Shown here in pieces: positions 10,655 to 18,837 of a stretch of 47,868 nucleotides of DNA. This DNA is from Trichodesmium erythraeum GBRTRLIN201 (GTDB lineage Bacteria > Cyanobacteriota > Cyanobacteriia > Cyanobacteriales > Microcoleaceae). The translations under genes and the position numbers were made by a program. The stretch's first letter is position 1. Each line of letters begins with the position of its first letter. The notes under the pieces are model-generated. The model was not told the DNA's origin. It did no database searches and saw only the letters and a program-made list of their open reading frames with translations. Where the stretch lies: contig JAGGDU010000057.1 of assembly GCA_018457135.1 (NCBI GenBank), forward strand, positions 1-47,868, written 5' to 3'.

Positions 10655-11242
10655 ATGTCATATAAAAGTCAAAACTGAGTTGAATTTAAAGATTATAGAA
10701 ACAGAAGATTTATTTTCTCAGGTTGAACCTGTATAAATTAGTATCTTTTGGATGAGACGTTAAAGAAAAATGTACCTATTGCTTTAGCGATCGCTACGGA
10801 AAAAGCTAGTTCCGAATTAATAATTATTAATATTTTGTTGGAGATTAAAAGACAACTTCAAATCAGTTTTTTCTCTGGTATAGATTTCTCAGTTGATAAG
10901 GATAAAGGGTTGAATGAATTTTGTGATTTTATTATTAGTCAATCTCCGAAACAATTATATTTAGATACTCCTGTAGTTGTTCTTGTAGAAGCTAAAAGTG
11001 AAAATATTGTTAGTGTTTTAGGAAAATGTATTGCAGAAATGGTTGCTGTAGAAATATATAATAAACAAGATGGTAAAGATGTTTCTTTTATTTATGGTGT
11101 AGTGACTACTGGTTATGTTTGGAAATTTTTGAAATTGGAAAAGAATGTAGTGTTTATTGATGCAGAGAATTACTATATTAAAAATTCGAGAAAGATTATT
11201 AGAATTTTTGTGGAAATGGTTAGTTCAATTAAGTGTTTGTAA
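10655..11242 (+). pseudogene. Cyanobacterial hypothetical family, 5'-damaged copy A
   Basis: An open stretch of 164 codons from a TTG at 10748 reads LDETLKKNVPIALAIATEKA and continues cleanly to a stop at 11240-11242. It contains QLQISFFSGIDFSVDKDKGL, TPVVVLVEAKSENI and KFLKLEKNVVFIDAENYYI. Upstream, in a shifted frame, the same family continues as KIIETEDLFSQVEPV, but a TAA follows and a T appears to be missing at the TTTT before GGATGAG. So the first 30 or so codons are separated by a stop and a frameshift. The VVVLVEAKSEN pattern is reminiscent of nuclease-like folds, but the function is unknown to me. A second, more decayed copy lies at 15700-16274. A truncated protein from the TTG is possible but less likely. 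Confidence 0.6.
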
Positions 11243-11349
11243 TTAGATATTAAAGTAATAATTAGGGTAGGCAAATATCAGAAATTTTGCTGTTGATATA
11301 GGTTCGTAAAAATTTGTCTACCATAACTAAATCTAGTGAAAAACTATTT

Positions 11350-11635
11350 TATCCTTCTAAGGATAAACTTGCTCAAATTGAACAAAGTCCGTCACTTCAT
11401 ATAAGGCAGATTTTTTATTTACATTATCACCAGGACAAATTATGGTTTCTGTTTTTTGATAATTTCTAGAAGATAAATTAACAACCTTATTAGTGACACA
11501 AATTTTTAATAGAAAAAACTGGCTTAAATATAACAAGATATGTACCTTCAGGTTTATTACGAAGACAGCTATGACCTGCTATTTGATGACCTTTAGAATA
11601 TAAATTAAAACCTAGATTATTCACACAAAATGATG
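11350..11635 (-). pseudogene. Possible decayed coding remnant, unknown family
   Basis: On the minus strand one frame reads NNLGFNLYSKGHQIAGHSCL and KPEGTYLVIFKPVFSIKNLC, and another continues KKSALYEVTDFVQFEQVYP before a stop. The residue mix looks protein-like across about 90 codons with one frame change. I do not recognise the family. The rest of 11243-11970 shows nothing else I can name. Confidence 0.3.
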
Positions 11636-11970
11636 TTTTTTTAGTGTTAGCTCATTTATAATTTTTATAACTTGTTATGTATTGTAGAGGAAAAGTTTTA
11701 TTGTCATAATTCCTTATATCTAGAGAGCTTTCTATACCTAAATACTGTGAATATTTTGGACGTTTAAGACCTAATGACAAAGTAGAAAAAATTTACATTT
11801 TTTAGAAGAAAATCGAAATCCATCCTCTAACTTTTAATGCTGTTATTCTTCAGCCGTATGGAGAGCAATACTTTCTATCTCCAGCTATTAGATAAAATTC
11901 AGACTTTGCCCTAACTAAATAGATCATATTTTTATACTCGTTGCAGACTTCGAGTTTGTTATTTATTTCA

Positions 11971-13414
11971 ATGGAAGGGGAAAAATACTTAAATATTGCT
12001 CAAGAATACCATTGCACTAAATTTCATATTGATAATTTCACTTCAAATTTATGAAAACTTATTTCCCAGGAATTAAATGAAAAAATCCGTAAGTCAAATT
12101 TACTCACTGCGATGAAAAGATATCAAGTTTCTCATGTTTCAAGTGTATTTAATTTTGGATAAAGTAATTATGCAAAAGGTAATATTAATTTCTGCATAGA
12201 TAACACCACATCTCTAGAAGAAACCCAACAAAAATTACCCACTAAACAAACAATAAACAAAAATAAAATCCCACTGCCAAAACTAGACCTCAGAGACGCA
12301 CCAGATATCAAAAAAACATTCTACGATCGCTCCAGCGAACTTACTACCCTCAAAACCTGGATACTCAAACATCATTGTCGTCTTATCGCCATTTCAGGAA
12401 TAAGCGGTGTCAGTAAAAGCACCATTATTCGTCATCTCATCCCTGACATAGAATCTAATTTCGACAACATCATCTGGCATACCCTCCGCACATCTCCACC
12501 CCTAAACATAACCCTCAAAAACTTAATTGAAACTATCTCCAACGTAACAGAAATAAACCTCCCAAATAACACCGATACTAAACGTTAATGCTGATGAAAA
12601 ATTACGGGAGATGCGTTGTCTAATTATGCTCGATGACCTACAAAAAATACTAAAAAGTAAGCAACTTTTCGGTAACTATAAACCAAGAATTGAAAACTAT
12701 TACTAAACGTTAATGCTGATATAAAAATTACGGGAGATGCGTTGTCTAATTATTCTCAATGACCTACAAAAAATACTAAAAAGTAAGCAACTTTTCGGTA
12801 ACTATAAACCAAGAATTGAAAACTATATAAACCTACTTGAAATTATCGACTAACTTACTCAAAATAGTTGTTTAATTCTTAATAGTTAAAAAACACATTT
12901 ATAAAATTTCAACTTTACAGATAAAGACTTACCAGTACATTTATTTCATTTAACTGTTTTAACAGAAAAGGTAGATCATTAAATGCTAAAAAAATCAAGT
13001 ATTATTAGATAATAAAAATGGCAATAGTTGATAAATTTCTATCAAAGTAATCCCCAATGGTTAAAATTACTAGGAAAGACAATCAAAAATTTATTTTGTA
13101 GAAGCGTAGCTCAATATTTAAGTTATCAACCGCTCTTTTTATATAATGAATTAACTAATATTTTACAGCAGCATTTTCAAAGGTTGTCTGAATTAGAAAA
13201 ATAATTACTATCCCAACTTAGCCAAGCAGCAGAATCTGTTTCACTTTCCCAATTATTAGAAAAATCTCAATTATCATCATCAGAATTATTTCAAACATTA
13301 CTATCCTTAGAAAGACGAAATTTGATAGAGAAAATCATAGAAAAAAGCCAGATTTTATTTATTGTTAAACCTATATTTATGGATTATATAAAACACATGA
13401 CAAATCGTTGTTAA
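11971..13414 (+). pseudogene. NB-ARC (STAND) ATPase, decayed
   Basis: The plus strand encodes the remains of a cyanobacterial NB-ARC protein of the type often fused to WD40 or TPR repeats. The order is: an N-terminal helical region (EGEKYLNIAQEYHCTKFHI, then KSNLLTAMKRYQVSH); DAPDIKKTFYDRSSELTTL, corresponding to the usual DxxxxxxFYGRxxEL motif; a P-loop region HCRLIAISGISGVSKSTIIR near 12376-12435; DNIIWHTLRTSPPLNITL; and downstream INFYQSNPQWLKLLGKTI and SLSQLLEKSQLSSSELF, the winged-helix part. The P-loop Gly before Lys has become Ser. Frequent stops and frameshifts and an internal tandem duplication (12576-12826) break the frame. No sensor repeats follow; the remnant ends at a stop near 13414. 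STAND proteins often act in signalling or phage defence; this one is dead. Confidence 0.8.
12576..12826 (+). repeat. Tandem duplication of about 125 bp within the NB-ARC remnant
   Basis: 12576-12700 and 12701-12826 are almost identical. Both start TACTAAACGTTAATGCTGAT and end GAATTGAAAACTAT. They differ by one inserted base and a few substitutions, for example ATGCTCGATGACC versus ATTCTCAATGACC. The high identity inside otherwise degraded sequence suggests the duplication came after the gene was already broken. Confidence 0.9.
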
Positions 13415-13521
13415 TATTTAATAAAAATAGCAAAATAGTCTAATTAAAGTAGACAAATAGGATCAATATTTGTCTACTATCATTGATAATTTTATAATTA
13501 ATTTGAGGAACCAAGAAATAA

Positions 13522-14325
13522 CTATTCGCCAAATCTCTCCAACAACTATTCCCTCAAAGCATTCAATAACAAAAAAGTCAACTCTTCTAAAGACAACTAG
13601 AACATTGGTTCAATAATGGCCAATAGTTATGAGTGCAGGGAACTAAACTGGACATTGGAGAAATTTTCAATCATTTGTCGTTTTATCGTCTCTTGGCCTT
13701 CTTGGCTACCTTTCTCCAAGGTACCTTCCCGCCAAGGTAAATATACAGGTGAAAGTTTTATTAGTAACTCCTAACCATCTTGATCTATATTTTCTCTGAA
13801 TTGAATTGTGATGTGCCAACTTCCTAGAAGCTAGGTTAAATTTTCTCGGAGTGTGTGATGGGTAATTAATTAATTGGAATAGGGGCCGTGTTTTGAAATT
13901 CTGGCAAAAAATAAATAAGGCTTGCTGAAAAAGTCTTTTTTAGGAGTAGAGAACCTACCACTAATATCTCCCAGGATGAGAAGTAGAGAAGTTGCATAAC
14001 AAAAATGCGAACCTCCCTACAACCGAAAACTAGACACTTTTTTCGAGTTTAAAAATTCTAAAACCTTCATGTCTCAATACTTTTTGGTTTAAGAAGCAAA
14101 CCCTAAATACCTGTGGGTCATTTACCCTCTGGATCTGGTTCGGCGCCAAAGTCGTTTATTAATTTGGCAGAACAGGAAAGACATAAAATCCACAGTAACA
14201 GTCATTCTGTTTCAGAATAGGAAGTATTTTCTCTTCTAGTTTTACGTTTTTGCTGATTAATAACAAAGTTGAGTTTTGCTTGGCAGTTTAGTATTTCTAG
14301 TCCTTGTGGTTGATTGCGAAAAGAA
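13522..14325 (-). pseudogene. PD-(D/E)XK-like GRQE-repeat protein, decayed copy
   Basis: This is a second copy of the intact gene at 14354-15328. Parallel stretches include CQAKLNFVINQQKRK, ENTSYSETEW, FYFLPEFQNTA, ENIDQDG and IENFSNVQF. Relative to the intact copy it lacks about the first 70 codons (the match stops at 14324), has lost about 35 codons between FQNTA and RENLT, has only one or two RQEG units instead of seven, carries several stops, and is interrupted at 13918-14104 by a small transposable element. It lies head-to-tail and immediately downstream of the intact copy, so it arose by tandem duplication or by decay of an older paralogue. Confidence 0.85.
13918..14104. mobile_element. 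187-bp MITE with 5-bp target-site duplication
   Basis: Alignment with the intact paralogue next door shows a precise insertion. The sequence AAATA occurs on both sides (13913-13917 and 14105-14109), while the intact copy has a single AAACA at the same place. The inserted piece starts AGGCTTGCTGAAAAAGT, and its other end, reverse-complemented, reads AGGGTTTGCTTCT and then AAACCAAAAAGT, giving short imperfect terminal inverted repeats. It has no coding capacity, so it is a non-autonomous element moved by a transposase in trans. No second copy was seen in the window. Confidence 0.8.
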
Positions 14326-14353
14326 TTAATATTTGCCTAGTATTTAGAAATAA

Positions 14354-15328
14354 TTACTTGCCAAATCTCTCAAACAATTCCTCACGAGAAGCAGTTAATA
14401 ATAAAGGAGTTAACTCCTCTGGAGATAATTGCAACATTGGTTCAATAATGGCCAAAAGTTCTGGTTCAAAGGAACCAAACCGGACATTGAAGAAATTTTC
14501 AATCATTTGTCGTTTTATCGTCTGTTGGCCTTCTTGACGGCCTTCTTGGCGACCTTCTTGGCGACCTTCTTGGCGGCCTTCTTGGCGACCTTCTTGGCGA
14601 CCTTCTTGGCGGCCTTGCTCCAAGGTATCTTCGCGCCAACGTAAATATACAGGTGAAAGTTTCATTAGTAACTCCTGGTCATCTTTATCTATATTTTCTC
14701 TGAATTGAATTGTGACGTGCCAACTTGCTAGAAGTTCAGTTAGATTTTCTCGGAGTGGGTTGCCTCTTGGTAGAGCTTCTAACTCTGAAATAGCTTGCTC
14801 TTGTGTTTGGCTTTTTCCCAAAACCCTCAACCAAAGAGTATCCTGATTGATAGGTAGTTGATTAATTGCAATAATGGCCGTGTTTTGAAATTCTGGCAAA
14901 AAATAAACACCTTGAGGCCATTTACCCTCTAGGTCTGGTTGGGCACCAAAGCCGTCTATTAATTTGGCAGAACAGGAGGGACATAAAATCCACAGTAATG
15001 GCCACTCTGTTTCAGAATAGGAAGTATTTTCTCTTCTAGATTTACGTTTTTGCTGATTAATAACAAAGTTGAGTTTTGCTTGGCAGTCTAGTATTTCTAG
15101 TCGTTGTGGTTGATTGCGAAATGGTTCATATATAGAAGCAGTTGCTGCCATTTGGCCTAATAACCCTAAAATTTTAGGGTCGTTTGGCGGTGGAATGACA
15201 GGGATAAAATATACATCTATTTCCCGGACTTCGCTGGCAACATCCCGACTGGTTTCAACTTTACCTAATAAAGTTAGCAACTCTTCTAAATATTGTTTGG
15301 CAAATTGGTCGTGAGGAGTTCGTGTCAT
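14354..15328 (-). CDS. Cyanobacterial PD-(D/E)XK-like protein with GRQE repeats
   Basis: A 324-residue member of a family very common in filamentous cyanobacteria, often mislabelled flagellar assembly protein H or transposase-like. The N-terminus MTRTPHDQFAKQYLEELLTL followed by SEVREIDVYFIPV resembles the D-x(n)-E-x-K core of PD-(D/E)XK nucleases (Rpn-like), although a full catalytic triad is not obvious. The middle has WPLLWILCPSCSAKLIDGFG and GVYFLPEFQNTAIIAINQLP. Residues around 236-268 are seven tandem RQEG units, probably a charged helix. The tail FFNVRFGSFEPELLAIIEPMLQLSPEELTPLLL is family-typical. Start ATG at 15328 matches the conserved MTRTPHD. A decayed paralogue follows at 13522-14325. 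Activity is unproven; family membership is confident. Confidence 0.8.
   Translation of the reverse strand: MTRTPHDQFAKQYLEELLTLLGKVETSRDVASEVREIDVYFIPVIPPPNDPKILGLLGQMAATASIYEPFRNQPQRLEILDCQAKLNFVINQQKRKSRRENTSYSETEWPLLWILCPSCSAKLIDGFGAQPDLEGKWPQGVYFLPEFQNTAIIAINQLPINQDTLWLRVLGKSQTQEQAISELEALPRGNPLRENLTELLASWHVTIQFRENIDKDDQELLMKLSPVYLRWREDTLEQGRQEGRQEGRQEGRQEGRQEGRQEGRQEGQQTIKRQMIENFFNVRFGSFEPELLAIIEPMLQLSPEELTPLLLTASREELFERFGK
14531..14614 (-). repeat. Seven in-frame 12-bp repeats encoding RQEG
   Basis: Seven head-to-tail 12-bp units (TTCTTGGCGACC and close variants on the plus strand) encode RQEG tetrapeptides in the protein above. The decayed neighbouring copy has one or two units, showing that unit number changes. 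Such arrays can expand or shrink by replication slippage without breaking the frame. Confidence 0.9.
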
Positions 15329-15332
15329 ATCT

Positions 15333-15357
15333 TGTCCGGTTGAATATTTATACTTTG
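15333..15357 (+). repeat. Dispersed repeat with TGTCCGGTTGAATA core
   Basis: TGTCCGGTTGAATATTTATA followed by CTTTG is repeated almost exactly at 37611-37635 and, inverted, at about 25501-25515. Weaker copies are at 37483-37510, 20353-20375 and 40433-40450. Here it lies just upstream of the start of the GRQE-repeat gene. Function unknown. Confidence 0.65.
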
Positions 15358-15699
15358 AAAGCTCCTGGCAGAAAGCAGAAGGGAAAAAGCTTGTTATTAC
15401 TAATTACCTGGATATAATACCATGAATATTTTCTAATAATTTCAGGTTTTTATACTGCTTGTAATTATGTTATAAATCAATATTTTTTGATAATATTTGA
15501 TTGTTAATTAAGAGTATAATTCAGGATATATAGCAATTCGATTTAAACAGTGAAATAAATGGGCGAATATAAAGTATGAGGTAGGAAGCGAAAGGAACAG
15601 GAGCTATATTTTGAGAAAGCTAGTGGTTTTATATGCAAGATTTAGAATTACTATAAAATGATTTGTAGTAGTTAATAGGAAAATCTCATATAGTGACTT
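15358..15699. other. Intergenic region with duplicated segment
   Basis: At 15464-15530 the sequence (TTATAAATCAATATTTTTTG and TTAATTAAGAGTATAATTC) parallels 10534-10600 upstream of the related pseudogene copy A, so the duplication that made copies A and B included upstream flanking DNA. Nothing else was recognised. Confidence 0.5.
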
Positions 15700-16274
15700 T
15701 AAATTAAAAAAAAGTCAAGTCTGAGTTTAAGTTTAAAATTGTATACACAGAATACTTATTTTCTCAAGTTAAACCTGTAGAGATTAGTAGTTTCTGAGTT
15801 AAGATATTAAAAACAATGTATCTATTGCTATAGCGATCGCTATAGAAAAAGTAAATTTGAAGCTAATAATTATTAATATCTTACTGGAGATTAAGAAACA
15901 ACTTCAAATAATTTTTTTCTAGGGTATAGATTTTGCAGTTGATAAGGAGAAAGAATTGAATAGAGTTTGTAATTTTATTATTAGTAAATCTCCTGAACAA
16001 CTTTATTTAGATACTCCTGTAGTTGTTATTGTAAAAACTAAAAATGAAAAGATATTTGGTGTTTTAAGAGAATGTTTTTGTAGAAATGGTGGCTGCTAAA
16101 AAATATATATAATCAACAAGATAATAAAAATATTCCTTTTCTTTATGGCGCGGCTACCACTGCTCTAGGCTGGATTTTTTATTGGAAAATAATTTAGTAT
16201 TTATTGATATAAAAAATTATGATACTAAAGATTATAGAAAGATTGTATAAGTTTTTGTGGAAATGATTAAATAA
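15700..16274 (+). pseudogene. Cyanobacterial hypothetical family, decayed copy B
   Basis: A paralogue of the sequence at 10655-11242. In pieces it reads VYTEYLFSQVKPVEISSF, KLIIINILLEIKKQLQI, GIDFAVDKEKELNRVCNF, SPEQLYLDTPVVVIVKTK and EKIFGVLRECF. Stops lie after EISSF and within the FF-GIDF segment, and a frameshift follows ECF. It is more damaged than copy A. A HIP1 site sits at the same codon positions in both copies. Not functional. Confidence 0.75.
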
Positions 16275-16465
16275 ATTTAATCTTTGTCATTTTATTTTAG
16301 AAAAAAAAGGATAATTATAGTCACTATGTTTGGTTATAAAAACCCTAGTTTTAGAGAAAATAAGTAATAGATATTGTTAATAAAAAAATATAAGCTTTGT
16401 GGAAAAAAATATGCATGTAAAATAATTGTTTAGTTCTCGAAACTAAAATGTTAAACAATGTTTTA
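16275..16465. other. Short AT-rich spacer
   Basis: About 190 bp with no recognisable element between two decayed genes. Confidence 0.4.
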
Positions 16466-16585
16466 ATGAAAAAAATCATAGTGCATAATTTTATTGTTTT
16501 AGATGATTTATATAGAAAAAAAGCAAGTCTACAAGCTCTTATTCAATGGATAGTTGAAGGAAAAATTTGCGTTGGTAAATTCTAG
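16466..16585 (+). pseudogene. Possible C-terminal fragment of a zinc-type alcohol dehydrogenase/quinone reductase
   Basis: A 39-codon open stretch reads FIVLDDLYRKKASLQALI followed by QWIVEGKICVGKF. This resembles the region near the end of NADP-dependent MDR oxidoreductases (GFIV..., then LxxWIxEGKIKY). No other part of such a gene was found nearby. It is a guess from motif memory. Confidence 0.3.
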
Positions 16586-16869
16586 TATTATATTTCCAAA
16601 AAACTCTTATAAGTGCACTTTAATGCAATTTCCTGAATGTCAATCAACTAAAGTTAACAAAAAGAGATAAAAGAAAATAAAACACAATTATATCTGTGTT
16701 AATTATCAAAGACAGTTTTTAAAATGTTATCAAATACAAAAAATTTCCATACGATGAGCTAAAAAATAAATACCTAACTATGTACATTAAAGTATGGCTT
16801 TGAAAGCAATTGGAAAAGTTAAAAGCATAAGTCATATGACAACTATCATTTGATTAAACAAGTAAGTAA

Positions 16870-17341
16870 GAGAATTATTGCCTAGCGCTTATGAACTGGA
16901 AACAATTCCCAAAGACAGAGAATTAGATGAACTGGAAACCTTGGGTCAAAAAAAACAAAATTTACCTCTCGACAGCGCTAGATACTTTATCGACCAAGCA
17001 TTTTAGGATGGGTACTCAGGCTCAGACAACATAATGCCGAAACCTTTCAACCATTGTGTGAAATTGTAGCCTTCTGGAAATACTACCTTTACATCACTAA
17101 TGGCTCGAAAGTTTATCCCAAATTTATTCTTGACAGCAACCAATTGTCAGCAAAACCTACATGACCAGAGTTGAGGGAGAAAATACCAAGCTCCATCATT
17201 ATCTTGCTTGCCTCAAACGAAAAACCCTTTGTTACTCTAAGTTGGAAATTATGCTGGGATATTCAGTGAAATTATTAATTCACCCTTCTTAAATTCAGAG
17301 ATATTCCCATACCATTAACTCAAAAACTTCTAACTACTTAG
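16870..17341 (+). pseudogene. IS1-family transposase, C-terminal remnant
   Basis: The plus strand reads LRQHNAETFQPLCEIVAF, WKYYLYITNGSKVYPKFI, then after a frameshift MTRVEGENTKLHHYLACLKR and KTLCYSKLEIMLGYSVKLL, and after another KFRDIPIPLTQKL. These are the conserved blocks of the DDE half of IS1-type transposases, including the RVEGENTxLxHYLA motif with the catalytic Glu. At least two frameshifts and several stops are present. No terminal inverted repeats were identified. The zinc-finger half is missing here. Confidence 0.75.
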
Positions 17342-17462
17342 CGATCACATTCTTTCATCATCATACCTACATCTACCAACTCCAAGCATATTATTCCTAG
17401 AGAAAAAATTATGAAATATTCTTACTTTTGACTTTTAATTTTATCTAAATGTTGGCAGAAGA

Positions 17463-17491
17463 CCCGCGCTCTTCCATAGGGGAGCGTCGGG
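17463..17491 (+). repeat. Left-end hairpin of the IS200/IS605-type element
   Basis: CCCGCGCTC (17463-17471) can pair with GAGCGTCGGG (17482-17491), with one bulged base and a 10-nt loop. It matches the hairpin at the right end. Confidence 0.8.
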
Positions 17492-18659
17492 ATGAATGCT
17501 AATAAATCTTGCAGTTTTACAAATAATCTGTTAAAGTATGAATGTTGAAAAGTAGGCAGTAAATGGTTGAAAAAGCATACAAATTTAGATTTTACCCAAC
17601 TCCTCAACAGGAAAGTCCGCTGAGGAGAACATTGGGTTGCGTACGTTTAGTCTACAACTTTGCCTTAGCCGTCAGGACTCAAGCCTGGTATAAACACCAG
17701 GAACGAGTAGGTTACAAACAAACCTCAGCTATGCTGACGAACTGGAAAAAACAGGAAGATTTAGATTTTCTGAGTCAAAGTAGTGTACCACTCCAGCAAG
17801 GCTTAAAACATTTACAAACTGCTTTCACCAACTTTTTTAGCGGGCGGACTAAATATCCTAACTTCAAAAAAAAGCGCAACGGTGGTAGTGCTGAGTTTAC
17901 TAAGGCAGCCTTCTAGTGGAAAGATGGCCAAGTCTATTTAGCTAAGTGTTTAGAACCCTTATCTATTAGATCGATCAGGCAATTACCACCAGGTTGTATG
18001 CCTAGTAAAATCACTGTCAAACTTGATCCTAGTGGTAGATGGTCTATATCTTTGAGAATTAATGACACCAGAGATTTGAGACTCAATCCGACTAAGAAAC
18101 AAGTAGGCATTTACTTGGGCATGATCAGCTTACTGACTACCAGCGATAGAGAAGAAGTGCCCAATCAAAATAATCTTCAAAAGTTGCACAAAAGACTGAG
18201 GTTCGCTCAGAAGTCTCTGAGCAGAAAAGCCAAAGGGTCTAATAATTGTCAGAAAACTCGACTTAAAGTAGCTAGGATACATGCCTTGATTAAAGATTCA
18301 AGACTAGACTACACCCATAAGCTAACTACTCAACTAATAAGAGAAAACCAAACAATAGTAATTGAGGATTTAGCTACAAGTAACATGGTCAAGAATCACT
18401 TGTTAGCAATAGCTATCAGTTCATGCTAACTGGGGAGAAATAGCCAAGCAATTACAGTACAAAGCTGAGTGGTATGGACTGGAATTAATTAAAATTGATA
18501 GATATTTTCCCAGTTCTAAGGGTTGTTCTAATTGTAGTTATGTAGTAGAGAAATTACCTCTAAATATTAGAGATTGGGATTTCCCTGAATGTGGTAGCCA
18601 CCATGATCGGGACATAAACGCAAGCATAAACATTTTGGCTGCGGGACTAGCAGTGTCAG

Positions 18660-18781
18660 TCTGTGGAGCGACCGTAAAACCGGAAGAGAATAAATCTCGG
18701 AAGGCAGGTGCTATGAAGCAGAAACTCCCTAACAGTAATGCTAGGGAATCCCGCGCTGTCTCAAGTATAGCAGCGTCGGGA
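18660..18781 (+). ncRNA. Possible omega-RNA (guide scaffold) relic of tnpB
   Basis: In TnpB elements the guide RNA scaffold comes from the 3' end of tnpB through the right end, with the guide just outside. Here that interval has two stem-loops: TCCCTA (18726-18731) with TAGGGA (18742-18747), then the right-end hairpin at 18750-18780. The following bases, GATGTCAAGAATAGGACATG, would be the guide. The placement follows the known family layout; expression is unknown. Confidence 0.35.
18750..18780 (+). repeat. Right-end hairpin of the IS200/IS605-type element
   Basis: CCCGCGCTG (18750-18758) can pair with CAGCGTCGGG (18771-18780), with one bulged base and a 12-nt loop. It matches the left-end hairpin at 17463-17491. 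Confidence 0.8.
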
Positions 18782-18837
18782 GGATGTCAAGAATAGGACA
18801 TGATATTATCCTAGACGGCTAAATAATAGAAAAATAA

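Larger units (their letters stand above)
17463..18781 (+). mobile_element. IS200/IS605-type element carrying only a tnpB relic
   Basis: A decayed tnpB is bracketed by two related hairpins: CCCGCGCTC...GAGCGTCGGG at 17463-17491 and CCCGCGCTG...CAGCGTCGGG at 18750-18780. Both have the same orientation and share the CCCGCGCT/AGCGTCGGG pattern, as expected for the subterminal imperfect palindromes that TnpA recognises in single-strand transposition. No tnpA is present, so this is an IS1341-like element that would depend on a TnpA elsewhere. The exact cleavage sites a few bases outside the hairpins are not determined. Confidence 0.8.
17563..18796 (+). pseudogene. tnpB: TnpB (IS605 OrfB) nuclease, decayed
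   Basis: The gene starts MVEKAYKFRFYPTPQQE and contains RTLGCVRLVYNFAL and KYPNFKKKRNGGSAEF, the standard N-terminal part. A TAG at 17914-17916 (after TKAAF) breaks it. Reading resumes as PSKITVKLDPSGRWSISL. The first RuvC motif, normally GIDLG, is GIYLG, losing the catalytic Asp. The second, IVIEDLATSNMVKN, keeps its Glu. A frameshift after about 18425 precedes SKGCSNCSYVVEKL and FPECGSHHDRDINASINI, where the zinc finger has lost one of four Cys (DFPECG instead of CPxCG) although the last catalytic Asp (DRD) stays. The reading frame runs through the right-end hairpin to a TAG at 18794-18796. In intact relatives TnpB is an RNA-guided nuclease; this one should be dead. Confidence 0.85.

Noticed and set aside
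14304-14644. Plus-strand open frames rich in FLATFLA repeats
   Set aside because: They are the antisense reading of the RQEG repeat array and not a membrane protein gene.
17422-17607. 61-codon minus-strand frame over the left end of the TnpB element
   Set aside because: It crosses the end hairpin and has no relation to known proteins; antisense shadow.
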